A stretch of DNA of 64,000 bases from a virus. Within the stretch, counting starts at the first letter, position 1; each line of letters starts with the position of its first letter. Shown here in pieces: positions 49,412-58,600 of the stretch. The stretch covers positions 1 to 64,000 of the IMG/VR virus record IMGVR_UViG_3300032092_000025. One strand, written 5' to 3'. Under the pieces are notes generated by a model. That model was not told where the DNA came from. It saw only the letters and a list, made by a program, of their open reading frames with translations, and searched no databases. The translations under genes and the position numbers were made by a program.

Positions 49412-52400
49412 TTAACCGAAACCTGGAGGTATTACAGATTGGTTACCTGAAAGTTGTCCGTATGCACTTTGTTTATTTTTTATTTGACTAATAAATGCGT
49501 CTGTAAACTCACCACTATTAAGTTTTTTAGTAATTTCATCCGCAACTATTCTAGATGAGTCATTTTGAAGTCCTCTAACCTCAACAACTAAAGTTATTTC
49601 TCCACCAACATTAGTTGTAGATTCTGTCTTCATTGTTAATGGTGCAATTTCTGGGTTATTTCTTACCGCACTTTCAGGTAATTTAGATTCATTTATTTTT
49701 TGTAACCCATCTATAGTTACACCTGCCATATTTTTTTCAGGTGCAATCATAGGCGTTTCTTTAAAACTTTCTATTTTTAATGGTTCTTGTTCTATTTTAA
49801 TTTCTTTTAGTTCTTGTTTTTCAACAACTGTGGGTTCAAAATTTTTAACACCTGATATTTTATTTTCAACAGATGTAAATGCATCACCAAACTTATCCAT
49901 CATAGGTTGGATTAAGGTTGAGTAATTTTCGTCGGGAGTTGTATTTGATATAAATTTACTATAATCAATATTCATTTTATTTTCTTTGGTAGTTTCTTTC
50001 AAAGAATCTAAATTATCAGAAAATTTATCAGTTTGATTTGATATTGCACTAGCGATAGAATTAGTATCAAATTCAGGTATTTTAGTTATTTCAGGTTTAT
50101 TTTCAACAAACTCCGTTTCTTTTATAATTTCATTTGTTTTAGTTTCTTTGTTTTCAACTATTGTTGGTTCAGGATTCTTAATACTTAATGCTTTGTTTTC
50201 AACAGATGTTAATGTTCCACCGAACTTATCCATTAGTGGGGTAATTAATGTTATAAATTCATCATTAGATGATGTTTTAGACGCAAATTTATTATCATCA
50301 ATAACCATTTTATTTTCTTTGGTGGTTTCTTTCAAAGAATTTAGATTATCAACCAATTTTTCAGTATTAGTTTTAGAACTATCTACGATAGAAGCGATAT
50401 CAATCTCAGGTGTTTTTGATATTTCTGATTTAATTTCAAAAGTTTCTGTTTCTTTTATGACTTCATTTGTCTTAGTTTCTTTATTTTCAACTACTGTTGG
50501 TTGTAAATTTTTAATGTCAGATACTTTGTTTTCAACAGATGTAAATGCATCACCGAACTTATCCATTAGTGGGGTAATTAATGTTATAAAATCCTCATTA
50601 GATGAAGTTTTAGATGCGAATTTATCGTAATCGATATTCATTTTATTTTCTTTGATAGTTTCTTTCAAAGAATTTAAATCATCAGAAAATTTATCAGTTT
50701 GATTTGATATTACATTAGCGATAGAATTAACATCAAATTCAGGCATTTTAGGAATTTCAGATTTATTTTCAACAAACTCTGTTTCTTTTATAATTTCATT
50801 TGTCTTAATTTCTTTGTTTTCAACAACTGTTGGTTCAAGATTTAAACCATTCTTTAATTCACTTACACTATTAGTTAATTTTTCATTGTTACTTGCAAGA
50901 GTATCATTTAATTCACTAAAATCGAATTTGGGTGTTTTTGGTGTCTCTGAATTAACTTCAACAAAATTATTTTCTTTTATAATTTCATTTGTTTTAATTT
51001 CTTTGTTTTCGAGTATTGTTGGTTCAGGTAATTTAACACCAATTATTTTTTCTTGGGCTAAAACAAATTCATTTAATTTATTTACTATGGGTTCAAAAAT
51101 TGAAGCGTAGTTTTCGTCTTCTTTTTCTTGTATTTGTAATTTGTCATAATCAATTACAAACTTTGACTCTTTTACCGTATCAATTAATAAATCTACTCTT
51201 TGAATTAACCTGTCAGTTTGTGCAATACCGTTATCAATAACGGGTGACATATTTAATTCTGGTGTTTCTTTTTGTTGTACTACTGCTGTCAACAATTCTT
51301 CAATAGTCGCATCAATACCTTTTTTATTTTCATCTTCCTTAATTTGTTCCGGTGTTTTTTCATTTGGAGTTGTGATTGTTTGAGAGTTCATAGAATTTTT
51401 GTACTGTTCCATAGTGGCATCTAAAGACTCGTGCCAATTTAAACTTGGTGCAGGTGTTGTGGATGTTGCCGTTGCCGTTGCGGCTGCCGCACCCGCATCT
51501 TTGACTTTAGATTTTGCAACTTCATCTGTAATATTTTTACCTAATTTCTTAACCGGGTCTATTATATCCATAAGACTTTCTTTTAGTTTGGGACCTATAT
51601 TACTCACAACCCCACTTAATGCTTCTTTAAATTTCTCAGGGTCAAGGTCTTCACCGGGTTTAGGTATCGCACCTTGTAATTTAAGAAATAATTGACTCGG
51701 TAATTCTTGTAATAAGTTTTGAGCCAACCCGTTAATCTCATCGGCCATTTCATCGTGAAAATCTTTTTTTGTTGTTTCGTCTTTTTTAAAGGCACCTTTT
51801 ATTAATGGATTAGCAACATTTCTATCCATTTCTCTTCTAAATTCTTGACCCGCTTTTCCTCTAGCCAATCCACCTCTTGGTGCAGAGGCGATGAATTCCA
51901 TAGCCTTTAACATTTTTTGACTTACAGTCAATTGGTCTTTTGCAATTTCTTCTAAAGTTTTAGGTATCGCCTGTTGTTTTAAAAACGCAACATCATCAGG
52001 GTCTAATTCATTAACGAACTTTTGTTCTCCACTTTTTACTGTAACAGCAAACCCTGTTTTACCATCCTTTTCAGTAAATTGGGATAGGTTTGCAATCATT
52101 TCTCGGTCATCTTCCGAAATTGGTACTTTTAATGCCGGAAAAGATATTTTTTTCATCTTGTATTCCAATTCCCCTGACTTAATGGCCATTTTGGCCAACT
52201 CATCTTTGGACATTCCCATCGCAAGTGCTAACTCTCTTAATCTTCCTTGTTCACCTGGTAGTATACTAACTTTACCTGACGCCTCATCTATTTTTGTTAA
52301 ACCTTTTGTTACATTGACAATTTGATTCATTAATTCATCAGGATTATTTTGACCCAAATCCATTATTTTAAGTGGGTCTAACAAATCTGATGATGCAACA

Positions 52401-53107
52401 CCTAACCTTTGCATGCTAGCCGCGAGTTCTATTGCCTGTTCAGGGTCAAATGCCTTCTCCGCCATATTAAAGACACTTTGCATGTTAACTCCTAATACTG
52501 CGGATTTAGCAACCATCTTTGACAATCCTTCAATACCTCCTTGAAAATTGTATATATTAAGGTTTTTTAGATTGTCTGACACCCCTTTTGTTACGGCACC
52601 AACATTAACACCTAACTTTTGAGCGACTTTGGCCGCGGTTTCCATCTGTGTTGATACGTCGGTTAGTTGGAACCCTGCATCTGTGAAATTCTGTGCTAAA
52701 TCTTTTGTTGATACACCTGTCGCTTCTGCCGTAAGTTCTAAACTTTTAATTACGTCAGAAGATGCAACAACATTTCTATTAGTAACGATAGAAATTTCTT
52801 TAACAATATCTCCTGCCCTCTTCATTGACGCCTCATACGTCATGGCGTTCTTTGAGAGTCCGAGAATACTCGTAGCGGATTTATTGATTTGGTTTTCCAT
52901 TTCAATAACTCTATCCCCCGCAAATCCGAAAGTCTCTGCTAATTGTTCTCCGGATGCCTCAAGTTGAGCCATCGGTCCGAGTATATTTGATACTCTAGCC
53001 GTTAATAAATTAAATTCATTTTGTAAACTAGTAGGGTTGTAAATACTGCCGGCATCAGGTGCTTTGTTCGCATCTGGCGTCTTTGTCTCTCCTGCTTCTT
53101 GCATCAT
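49412..53107 (-). CDS. Tape measure protein with internal repeats
   Basis: A 1231-residue protein. The N-terminal half has the helical, Ala/Leu/Lys-rich sequence of tape-measure proteins (LEASGEQLAETFGFAGDRVIE, VASSDVIKSLELTAEATGVS, NFTDAGFQLTDVSTQMETAAKVAQKLGV). It then becomes low-complexity, with an Ala/Thr stretch near residues 540-555. Residues about 690-1100 are built of near-identical 111-residue repeats (motif EPTVVENKE-KTNEIIKE, then DKF, ITPLMDKFG). The gene follows the tail tube and chaperone genes, as expected. The length sets tail length in phages, so repeat number may change tail length. Its first two codons are both ATG; the first is used here. A closing beta-rich segment (STTNVGGEITLVVEVRGLQ) may dock to the hub. 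Confidence 0.85.
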   Translation of the reverse strand: MMQEAGETKTPDANKAPDAGSIYNPTSLQNEFNLLTARVSNILGPMAQLEASGEQLAETFGFAGDRVIEMENQINKSATSILGLSKNAMTYEASMKRAGDIVKEISIVTNRNVVASSDVIKSLELTAEATGVSTKDLAQNFTDAGFQLTDVSTQMETAAKVAQKLGVNVGAVTKGVSDNLKNLNIYNFQGGIEGLSKMVAKSAVLGVNMQSVFNMAEKAFDPEQAIELAASMQRLGVASSDLLDPLKIMDLGQNNPDELMNQIVNVTKGLTKIDEASGKVSILPGEQGRLRELALAMGMSKDELAKMAIKSGELEYKMKKISFPALKVPISEDDREMIANLSQFTEKDGKTGFAVTVKSGEQKFVNELDPDDVAFLKQQAIPKTLEEIAKDQLTVSQKMLKAMEFIASAPRGGLARGKAGQEFRREMDRNVANPLIKGAFKKDETTKKDFHDEMADEINGLAQNLLQELPSQLFLKLQGAIPKPGEDLDPEKFKEALSGVVSNIGPKLKESLMDIIDPVKKLGKNITDEVAKSKVKDAGAAAATATATSTTPAPSLNWHESLDATMEQYKNSMNSQTITTPNEKTPEQIKEDENKKGIDATIEELLTAVVQQKETPELNMSPVIDNGIAQTDRLIQRVDLLIDTVKESKFVIDYDKLQIQEKEDENYASIFEPIVNKLNEFVLAQEKIIGVKLPEPTILENKEIKTNEIIKENNFVEVNSETPKTPKFDFSELNDTLASNNEKLTNSVSELKNGLNLEPTVVENKEIKTNEIIKETEFVENKSEIPKMPEFDVNSIANVISNQTDKFSDDLNSLKETIKENKMNIDYDKFASKTSSNEDFITLITPLMDKFGDAFTSVENKVSDIKNLQPTVVENKETKTNEVIKETETFEIKSEISKTPEIDIASIVDSSKTNTEKLVDNLNSLKETTKENKMVIDDNKFASKTSSNDEFITLITPLMDKFGGTLTSVENKALSIKNPEPTIVENKETKTNEIIKETEFVENKPEITKIPEFDTNSIASAISNQTDKFSDNLDSLKETTKENKMNIDYSKFISNTTPDENYSTLIQPMMDKFGDAFTSVENKISGVKNFEPTVVEKQELKEIKIEQEPLKIESFKETPMIAPEKNMAGVTIDGLQKINESKLPESAVRNNPEIAPLTMKTESTTNVGGEITLVVEVRGLQNDSSRIVADEITKKLNSGEFTDAFISQIKNKQSAYGQLSGNQSVIPPGFG
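49818..51025 (-). repeat. Tandem 333-bp (111-aa) repeats in the tape measure gene
   Basis: The string acttatccat recurs at 49891, 50224 and 50557, and the string ttttcaac at matching positions, giving an exact 333-bp period for three full units (about 49818-50150, 50151-50483, 50484-50816). Two shorter related units follow, starting near 50817 and 51006. The period is a multiple of 3, so unit gain or loss keeps the frame. Boundaries are approximate. Confidence 0.85.
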
Positions 53108-53123
53108 AATATAATCTTTTTAG

Positions 53124-53130
53124 ATAAATA
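53124..53130 (-). promoter_or_regulatory. TATTTAT promoter-like element of the tape measure gene
   Basis: Sense context GGTTG-TATTTAT-CTAAAAAGAT, with 16 nt to the ATG at 53107. Confidence 0.5.
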
Positions 53131-53136
53131 CAACCC

Positions 53137-53331
53137 CTATCTGTTTTTAGGTGTGTTATCCTCTACAATCTTATCCAATAGATATCTTCTCATATAAGAA
53201 GGTAATATGAGAAAATCACTATATGATGTGTTAATGTACTTCGCTAAATAATAATATTGGTCTATTAAAGACTTGGTGTAATCAGAAGAATGGCCGAAAA
53301 AAGTCCACCCCGAAGGTGATGTCAAATTCAA
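53137..53331 (-). CDS. Short tail-chaperone extension ORF (probable frameshift product)
   Basis: A 64-residue reading frame that overlaps the end of the 252-residue chaperone gene by 50 nt in the +1 frame. From the overlap onward it reads GHSSDYTKSLIDQYYYLAK, then SYSDFLILPSYMRRYLLDKIVEDN. The LPxxxRRYLxxKI pattern is what small proteins between the gp26-like and tape-measure genes of T4-like phages show. Its own ATG (53329-53331) gives a product with an odd start; a more likely route is +1 frameshifting at TTT-TTT-CGG (53294-53302), which would join VDFF to GHSSD. It ends 29 nt before the tape-measure start. Separate translation cannot be excluded. Confidence 0.6.
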   Translation of the reverse strand: MNLTSPSGWTFFGHSSDYTKSLIDQYYYLAKYINTSYSDFLILPSYMRRYLLDKIVEDNTPKNR

Positions 53332-54040
53332 CCTTTTCTCCTGACGGGGCTATTGCGACTCTTTTTAAATCTAAACTTGGTTCGTTTTCATTCAAGAAAT
53401 TTCTGATGAACTTTGAATCCCCAATCGGTAACGTTTCTACTGTTTGAGAAATGAATCCTCTATCTTCGTTATCGTTTAGTGCTATAATTTGTTTGTTTAA
53501 TCTCCAAGATACTTTTGGTGCCACTCTACCTTGAGGGTATTCGTTGGTCATTCTTTCTATTTCCATAGTATCAAACATATTGAGTGGTTTTAACTTGGCA
53601 ATCAATCCACTTTTAGGTAATGTGACTTCGAAGTAACCTTGTTCATTTGGTTTTTGTTCACATTTTTTAATATTCAACTCATCTAACAATAATGTGTGAT
53701 TGAACTTTTCTTTAGTTACTGGGTCTGTTAACGAAATATTATATTCGTGTCCAAACGATGTGTTTCTTAAGAAGATTAATATTGCTTCTATATCACCTGT
53801 TAATAATTCTTCAGGTCTTAAATCGGGTTCAAACAGTTTGTTTCTCAGTAATGATAATACCACACCGTCTTTCGCACTATTATTTAGTGAACCCAAGATG
53901 ATATTTTCATCCGCAGCGGTAAGGTAACCTACTTTTACAGATTTCTTTTTTGATTTGTAAAAAATCCCACCTGTTGGTAACTGTACCATATCGTGAGGTA
54001 GGGAAAATGACTGTTGTCCGTATGATTGATAATCTTCCAT
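53282..54040 (-). CDS. Tail assembly chaperone/baseplate protein, T4 gp26-like
   Basis: A 252-residue protein lying just before the tape measure gene. It contains LPTGGIFYKSKKKSVKVGYL (residues about 22-41), a middle section with LRPEELLTGDIEAILIFLRNTSFG, and a closing GEKVEFDITFGVDFFRPFF, a set I associate with the T4 baseplate protein family (gp26-like). In tailed phages the gene in this place often makes a frameshifted longer product that chaperones the tape measure, and a +1-frame continuation is present here. I took the ATG at 54038-54040; a TTG 18 nt further upstream is less likely. It starts a unit after the tail-tube terminator. A near-match to the promoter heptamer (TGTTTAT) lies about 40 nt upstream of this ATG. 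Confidence 0.7.
   Translation of the reverse strand: MEDYQSYGQQSFSLPHDMVQLPTGGIFYKSKKKSVKVGYLTAADENIILGSLNNSAKDGVVLSLLRNKLFEPDLRPEELLTGDIEAILIFLRNTSFGHEYNISLTDPVTKEKFNHTLLLDELNIKKCEQKPNEQGYFEVTLPKSGLIAKLKPLNMFDTMEIERMTNEYPQGRVAPKVSWRLNKQIIALNDNEDRGFISQTVETLPIGDSKFIRNFLNENEPSLDLKRVAIAPSGEKVEFDITFGVDFFRPFF
53294..53302 (-). promoter_or_regulatory. Candidate +1 frameshift site TTT-TTT-CGG
   Basis: In the chaperone frame the codons read GAC-TTT-TTT-CGG. The P-site tRNA-Phe on TTT could slip +1 onto TTC, with the next codon CGG (rare in AT-rich genomes) waiting in the A site; translation would then continue in the frame of 53137-53331. The chaperone's own stop is only 12 nt after the CGG codon starts. 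Confidence 0.5.
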
Positions 54041-54089
54041 AATTTGTTTTTGTTTCAAACATACGTCAGTTTAATTTAAAATAAACAAA

Positions 54090-54111
54090 AAAAGTCCCAT
54101 AAGGGACTTTT
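54090..54111 (-). terminator. Rho-independent terminator after the tail tube gene
   Basis: AAAAGTCCC-ATAA-GGGACTTTT forms a perfect 9-bp stem with a 4-nt loop, followed in the minus sense by TTTGTTTAT. It is 21 nt past the tube stop and would allow tube message to be made in excess over the chaperone and tape measure. Confidence 0.85.
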
Positions 54112-54131
54112 GATGTGAAATATTTGTTGTT

Positions 54132-54620
54132 TTAGTATACTAAAATACAACGGTCCATTCTTAAATTCGCCGAAATGTCAGCAATCGCATCAGAATTGTA
54201 TGCCAAACTTCCGAAGTCAACACTTGATAAGAAGGTTCCTTGTAGAATCCATTTTTCCACAACAACACCTGTCGGGTCTAACATTTCCAAGTCAACATCT
54301 TTTTTATACCCTGCGGCATAACCCATACGTCCTGTTACAGATTCTGCACACAAACGTACCCATTCCATCAAGGCTTGTGAAGCGGATGGACCGATTGGGT
54401 CACGGAATTTAACACCGATTTCGTCCCAATTGAATCTACCTGCAACGTATGTTGAAGTATTTAGAAATTGAATCTCGGTCGCAGCAATTTTTATTGATGG
54501 TCTTTTTGCACTTTCCACAAACCATTCGTTGATACCTAAACTTGATGGAAATCTCAAGATAAACCTATTCTGTCTTTTAGGTTCATACGGTATCGGCATT
54601 TTCATTAGTAAATCAGCCAT
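54132..54620 (-). CDS. Tail tube protein, T4 gp19-like
   Basis: A 162-residue protein that opens PYEPKRQNRFILRFPSSLGI, has WFVESAKRPSIKIAATEIQFLNTSTYVAGRF and DEIGVKFRDPIGPSASQALMEWVRL, and ends in beta strands. This is the fold and order of gp19-type tube proteins, which stack as hexameric rings inside the sheath. T4 gp19 is 163 residues. It lies between the HAD-like gene and the terminator, downstream of the sheath gene, the expected order. Its own promoter element and terminator fit a very abundant product. Confidence 0.9.
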   Translation of the reverse strand: MADLLMKMPIPYEPKRQNRFILRFPSSLGINEWFVESAKRPSIKIAATEIQFLNTSTYVAGRFNWDEIGVKFRDPIGPSASQALMEWVRLCAESVTGRMGYAAGYKKDVDLEMLDPTGVVVEKWILQGTFLSSVDFGSLAYNSDAIADISANLRMDRCILVY

Positions 54621-54656
54621 TTTATTTAATTTTTTAGTTCAGTTTATTTTTTTATG

Positions 54657-54663
54657 ATAAATA
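54657..54663 (-). promoter_or_regulatory. TATTTAT promoter-like element of the tail tube gene
   Basis: Sense context GATAA-TATTTAT-CATAAAAAAA, with 36 nt to the ATG at 54620. Confidence 0.5.
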
Positions 54664-54682
54664 TTATCAAGTTTATTTTTTT

Positions 54683-55531
54683 TTAATATTTTCTTTTAAT
54701 TCCTCCCGCAGTTGAGTAGGTTTGTAGAATGTTATCAGGTTCATTTTCAAAATGTTTTTTCATAGTTTCTACATTTCTAATATCATCATCTGAAAAACCT
54801 AAAGTTGGTTCTGGTATAAAATTATTACTTACATCATTTTTTAAGAAAGCCTTTTTTCCAATTGTTTTTGACACTTCTTTTATATAAGACATAAATTCTT
54901 TCATCGCATTTATTTTTCCTTCTTCAGGACTAATTGATGAACCTTCACCATATGCTACAGGATAAAATCTACATAAATCAAGATACTCGTTTAGTATTTC
55001 CATTTTATCTTGGTTTCCTTCGAATCCTGCAATATCTCTATACTTTTCAAGATTTCTAATAAGTTCTGTGAAGGATATACCATCTCTGTTTGACAATATA
55101 AGATTATAACAAGCCTCTCTTAAAACAGATGGTGTATGACCTCTTGCGGTGATAATTGCGAATATTGAACCGTTATTAATCGCTTCAACGAAATCAGACC
55201 AAGCAGGACCAGTAGGTGCTGTCATTGAGTCTATTATAAATTTCTTATCTCCCGAAACTACGAAGTTTCTAAAAGCGTTATCCGCATAACCTACGATTGT
55301 ATTACCATCATACTGAAAGTCTTCTTTACCTATCATAGTTCTATGATGTGCAAAATCTTCGGTTGACATTCCAACTTCTTCACCATCATCGGTTTTCAAG
55401 ATAATTTTTGTCGGCATGTTCATAATATTATCATCCCAATCAAAAGCGTAATACTTCATGTCGGGAGTTCCAGCCTCCGTAATCCCTTCGGATACGGAAG
55501 CCGGTCTTTTATATATCCCTTTTTTAATCAT
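54683..55531 (-). CDS. HAD-superfamily phosphatase-like protein in the tail operon
   Basis: A 282-residue protein with HAD motifs: FDWDDN (Asp31 and Asp33, motif I), IFAIITARGH (Thr, motif II), and LGFSDDDIRN (acidic motif IV, near residue 254), with a Lys likely between. These predict a phosphatase or phosphotransferase. The first 25 residues read RPASVSEGITEAGTPD; ITE-A would fit a T4-type prohead-protease site, so the enzyme could be packaged in the head after trimming. It lies between the sheath and the tube genes, an unexpected place for an enzyme, and overlaps the 34-residue gene by 4 nt (ATGA). Substrate is unknown; nucleotide and polynucleotide-end phosphatases are both possible. Confidence 0.75.
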   Translation of the reverse strand: MIKKGIYKRPASVSEGITEAGTPDMKYYAFDWDDNIMNMPTKIILKTDDGEEVGMSTEDFAHHRTMIGKEDFQYDGNTIVGYADNAFRNFVVSGDKKFIIDSMTAPTGPAWSDFVEAINNGSIFAIITARGHTPSVLREACYNLILSNRDGISFTELIRNLEKYRDIAGFEGNQDKMEILNEYLDLCRFYPVAYGEGSSISPEEGKINAMKEFMSYIKEVSKTIGKKAFLKNDVSNNFIPEPTLGFSDDDIRNVETMKKHFENEPDNILQTYSTAGGIKRKY

Positions 55532-55632
55532 TTTGACAATTTTTGAATCAATCTCTCTAATTGAGCCTCACTTATAACTATTTGTTTCGGTTTGGACTCT
55601 TTTATTTGAGTTGTATTTTTTTTATTGCTCAT
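55528..55632 (-). CDS. 34-residue protein between sheath and HAD-like genes
   Basis: A short frame with an ATG at 55630-55632 and a stop overlapping the next start as ATGA. It reads as a Lys/Gln-rich start followed by IVISEAQLERLIQKLSK, an amphipathic helix resembling ISQEERKRILEMH at the start of the 175-residue protein at 1378. It starts 3 nt before the sheath stop and fits tightly between two real genes, which supports coding. Possible roles are a small binding peptide or a targeting helix. It is too short to assign a function. Confidence 0.5.
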   Translation of the reverse strand: MSNKKNTTQIKESKPKQIVISEAQLERLIQKLSK

Positions 55633-55635
55633 ATA

Positions 55636-58600
55636 TTAGATGTTTTCAAACGACGCTCCTGTTGGAGTGATATAGAATGTTATATCAATGAATTCTAACG
55701 CTCTTGTAGGTTTAATATAAATTGAACCAACAAGTCTATTATTATCCAAGTCTTCAGGTGTATTTCTAACAGTTACTCTGAAATCATAAAGACCTCTATC
55801 TCTTCTAATTGAATCCAAGATTGGATTAACTGAATCCAAGAATTGTTGTCTTACGATATCGTCGTTTTGTTCGAATAGTAATCTTACAGAAACCGCTGAA
55901 ATCAACTTACGTGCTTGTAATAACAATCTTCTTACGTTGATTCTATCAAGTGCTGATTGAGCGATTTGTAAAGTTTTATTACCCCAAATTACAGTTCCAA
56001 CATCAGAGAAAGTTGCAATTGGATTGATTCTTCCTTCGTAAAGGATGTCTCTATCTTCTTGTGAAAGTTTCTTTCTCGCTTTAACAGAATTTACAAGACC
56101 TCTTGTATAACCCGCAGTTGCGAACCAAGGGAATGCAACATTATCAGTAAGTGCCAAGTTTCTTGTAACCTCTGCAGTTGGTGGAAGATAAATCTGTGTA
56201 TTATTTACAGTATCTCTTGTTAATACCCAAGGGTAGTAAGTAGCGGTATAATTCGAATCGATATTTGAGTTAATCAAGTTATCTACCGCAGATTGTGGTA
56301 ATATTTGTTCCGCAGTGTCATTTGTGTTAGGAACAAACATATCCCAGTCAGGTGTAGTTGCGATATAAATAGAGTCCGCTCTGTCCACTTCCGCAATATT
56401 AATTGCACTATTCACTAACAATAAGTTGTTAACATAATCAATACCCGGAGTAACAAACACGTTAATGTTAATCGCTTCAGGGTTTGACATACTTTCCATA
56501 CCTAACAAGTAAGCGTAATAGTCAGTATTTGCGTAATCAACACTGTTTTGGTCAATTGTTATTTGTTTGAACATACCTTGACCCGTAGCACTTGGATATC
56601 TTGAATTAGGACACGCTCCTTTTTTATATCCTGTTCCACCTAAAATAAATCTGTCAGTGTTAGTTCTTGACTCACTATAGATGTCCCAACCATCAAAACC
56701 ACCTGCAGGTAATACAGTGAATTTTCTTGCGAATGTTCTAAAGTAAGGGTTATCTTGACTTTCAGGTTCCGATTGGAAAATTGCATCTCCAACGAAGAAT
56801 TCAGGGGTTCCACTTGTTGTATAAGAATTAGAAATGGTAATCGCACTTGCCATAATATCCATGTGGAAACCTCTAACTTTATAATCCCAAGCATCTTGTG
56901 TGGATTCCACACATAAATTACCCGCCTTTATTTTTCCTTTGTAATCAAAGAAATCTCCGTCAATACCAACTTTATCAGATATACCTAAATAAGTTCTTCT
57001 TACATTATCACCATTAGTTGTAATAGAGATTCCTGCTCCGATTGGGGTGTTGAAAGGTGGTTCGAATACTGTAGTGCCAGGTATTTCATATTTTGTTTTA
57101 TAGATAACAAAAGGTGGAATATTAAGTGAACTTCCACTATATGTTCTAATTGTGTATCCTTCAAATCCACATGGTAATGAATCTTCAGGTGCATCTTCAT
57201 TAACCTCAACCATTATAAATTTAGATATTAAAGAATATTCACCATTTTTAGAACCAATTTTCTTAGCCACATAATTATTTAAATTAGGGTTCATAGAACA
57301 TTGGGTGAATTTTTCAATAACAGTTGGGTTTTGGTCTGAATCGTAATAATCTCTGACTAAAACATCGAAAGTATTACTCACAAATGACATGTTAGCCAAA
57401 GAGATTTTAACTTCTCTATTTGCTGATGTACCATCAGAAATTGTTATAATTTTGAATAATCTAAATACAGTATCACCTCGTACTTCAGAAACAACCCAAG
57501 GTGTTTCAGGTGTTTGATAAGGTTCTAGATAGTTAGCAATTGACAAACTTGATGTTGCACCCGAGCTTCTTACGGAATCAAGAGGAATTAAATTACAATT
57601 CAATCCTCTAATATATCCTTTATTATATGCGTAGTTAAGTAAGTTAGAATAACTTTCTTCCACGAATAATGGAACCTCTGTTCTTGGTTTATCAAAGTTA
57701 GAAACTCCAAATACTTTTGAAAGGTAATTAGTATTAGAATTCAGTAATGATGTTTCAAATTGGAATGTTTGATTTGTTCTTGTAAGACCTGAGATTTTAA
57801 AAGTAGAATATGGATTAGATGATACTCCTGAATATGAGCCAGTACAAACCATATTTACATTTGTTGTTGCCGATACCTCATAAACAGGTCCATTGTCGGA
57901 AATATATGCCGCTTTACCTCTTGAACGTAAAGTTGCAACAACTAAATTATCGTAATCGGAATATGGAGTTCCTGAGTATTCGAAAACACCTATTTGTAGA
58001 TTTCCATCAATTTCAGTTGTTAAGTCTTGGAAATTTCCACCTCCAGGATAGGGGATTATATAAAATCCTAATCCTGAGTATGAACCATTATTATTTTCAA
58101 AAGTTGCATAATACCAAGGGTCATTATCACTACTTGATAAAGTATTTGCGGATAATGAAACAGAATTAACTCCGAATACATTTGTTTGAGCGGTATAAGC
58201 ATTTAATGAATTATAATCTGAGCTTGGTATAGAACCCCAAAAATAAGCAATTGGTTGGTCTTGTACACTACCAGTTTGTTCATAATACGCTACAACATCT
58301 GAAATCCAATCGTTAATGTCTTGAGCGATTGTTGAGGTACTTCCGTCAGTTTTTCTGTAACTTTGATTAACGTCTATCCCACCTAAAAAAGAACTTACCG
58401 CAGATTCATCGAATCCGTAGGTATAGGTAGTAGGGTCACTGCTTGGTGTATTAGCTGAATATGCAATCTGTACTGAAGTACTAGTAGTACCATTATAACC
58501 AACGGTACTTGGTTCAACATTAGCCACGGTTTTTATAGACCATGATGGACCCGCATCATAACCTGATAAACCAAGAATTCTTGAAACGAATAATTGATTT

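Noticed and set aside
50148-50630. A 160-residue plus-strand reading frame inside the tape measure gene
   Set aside because: It exists only because the 333-bp repeats keep the antisense frame open; the translation is repetitive and Ser/Val-rich with no motif.
49818-51025. Tandem repeats as a possible CRISPR array
   Set aside because: Units are 333 bp, coding and nearly contiguous, with no spacer pattern. They encode protein repeats.
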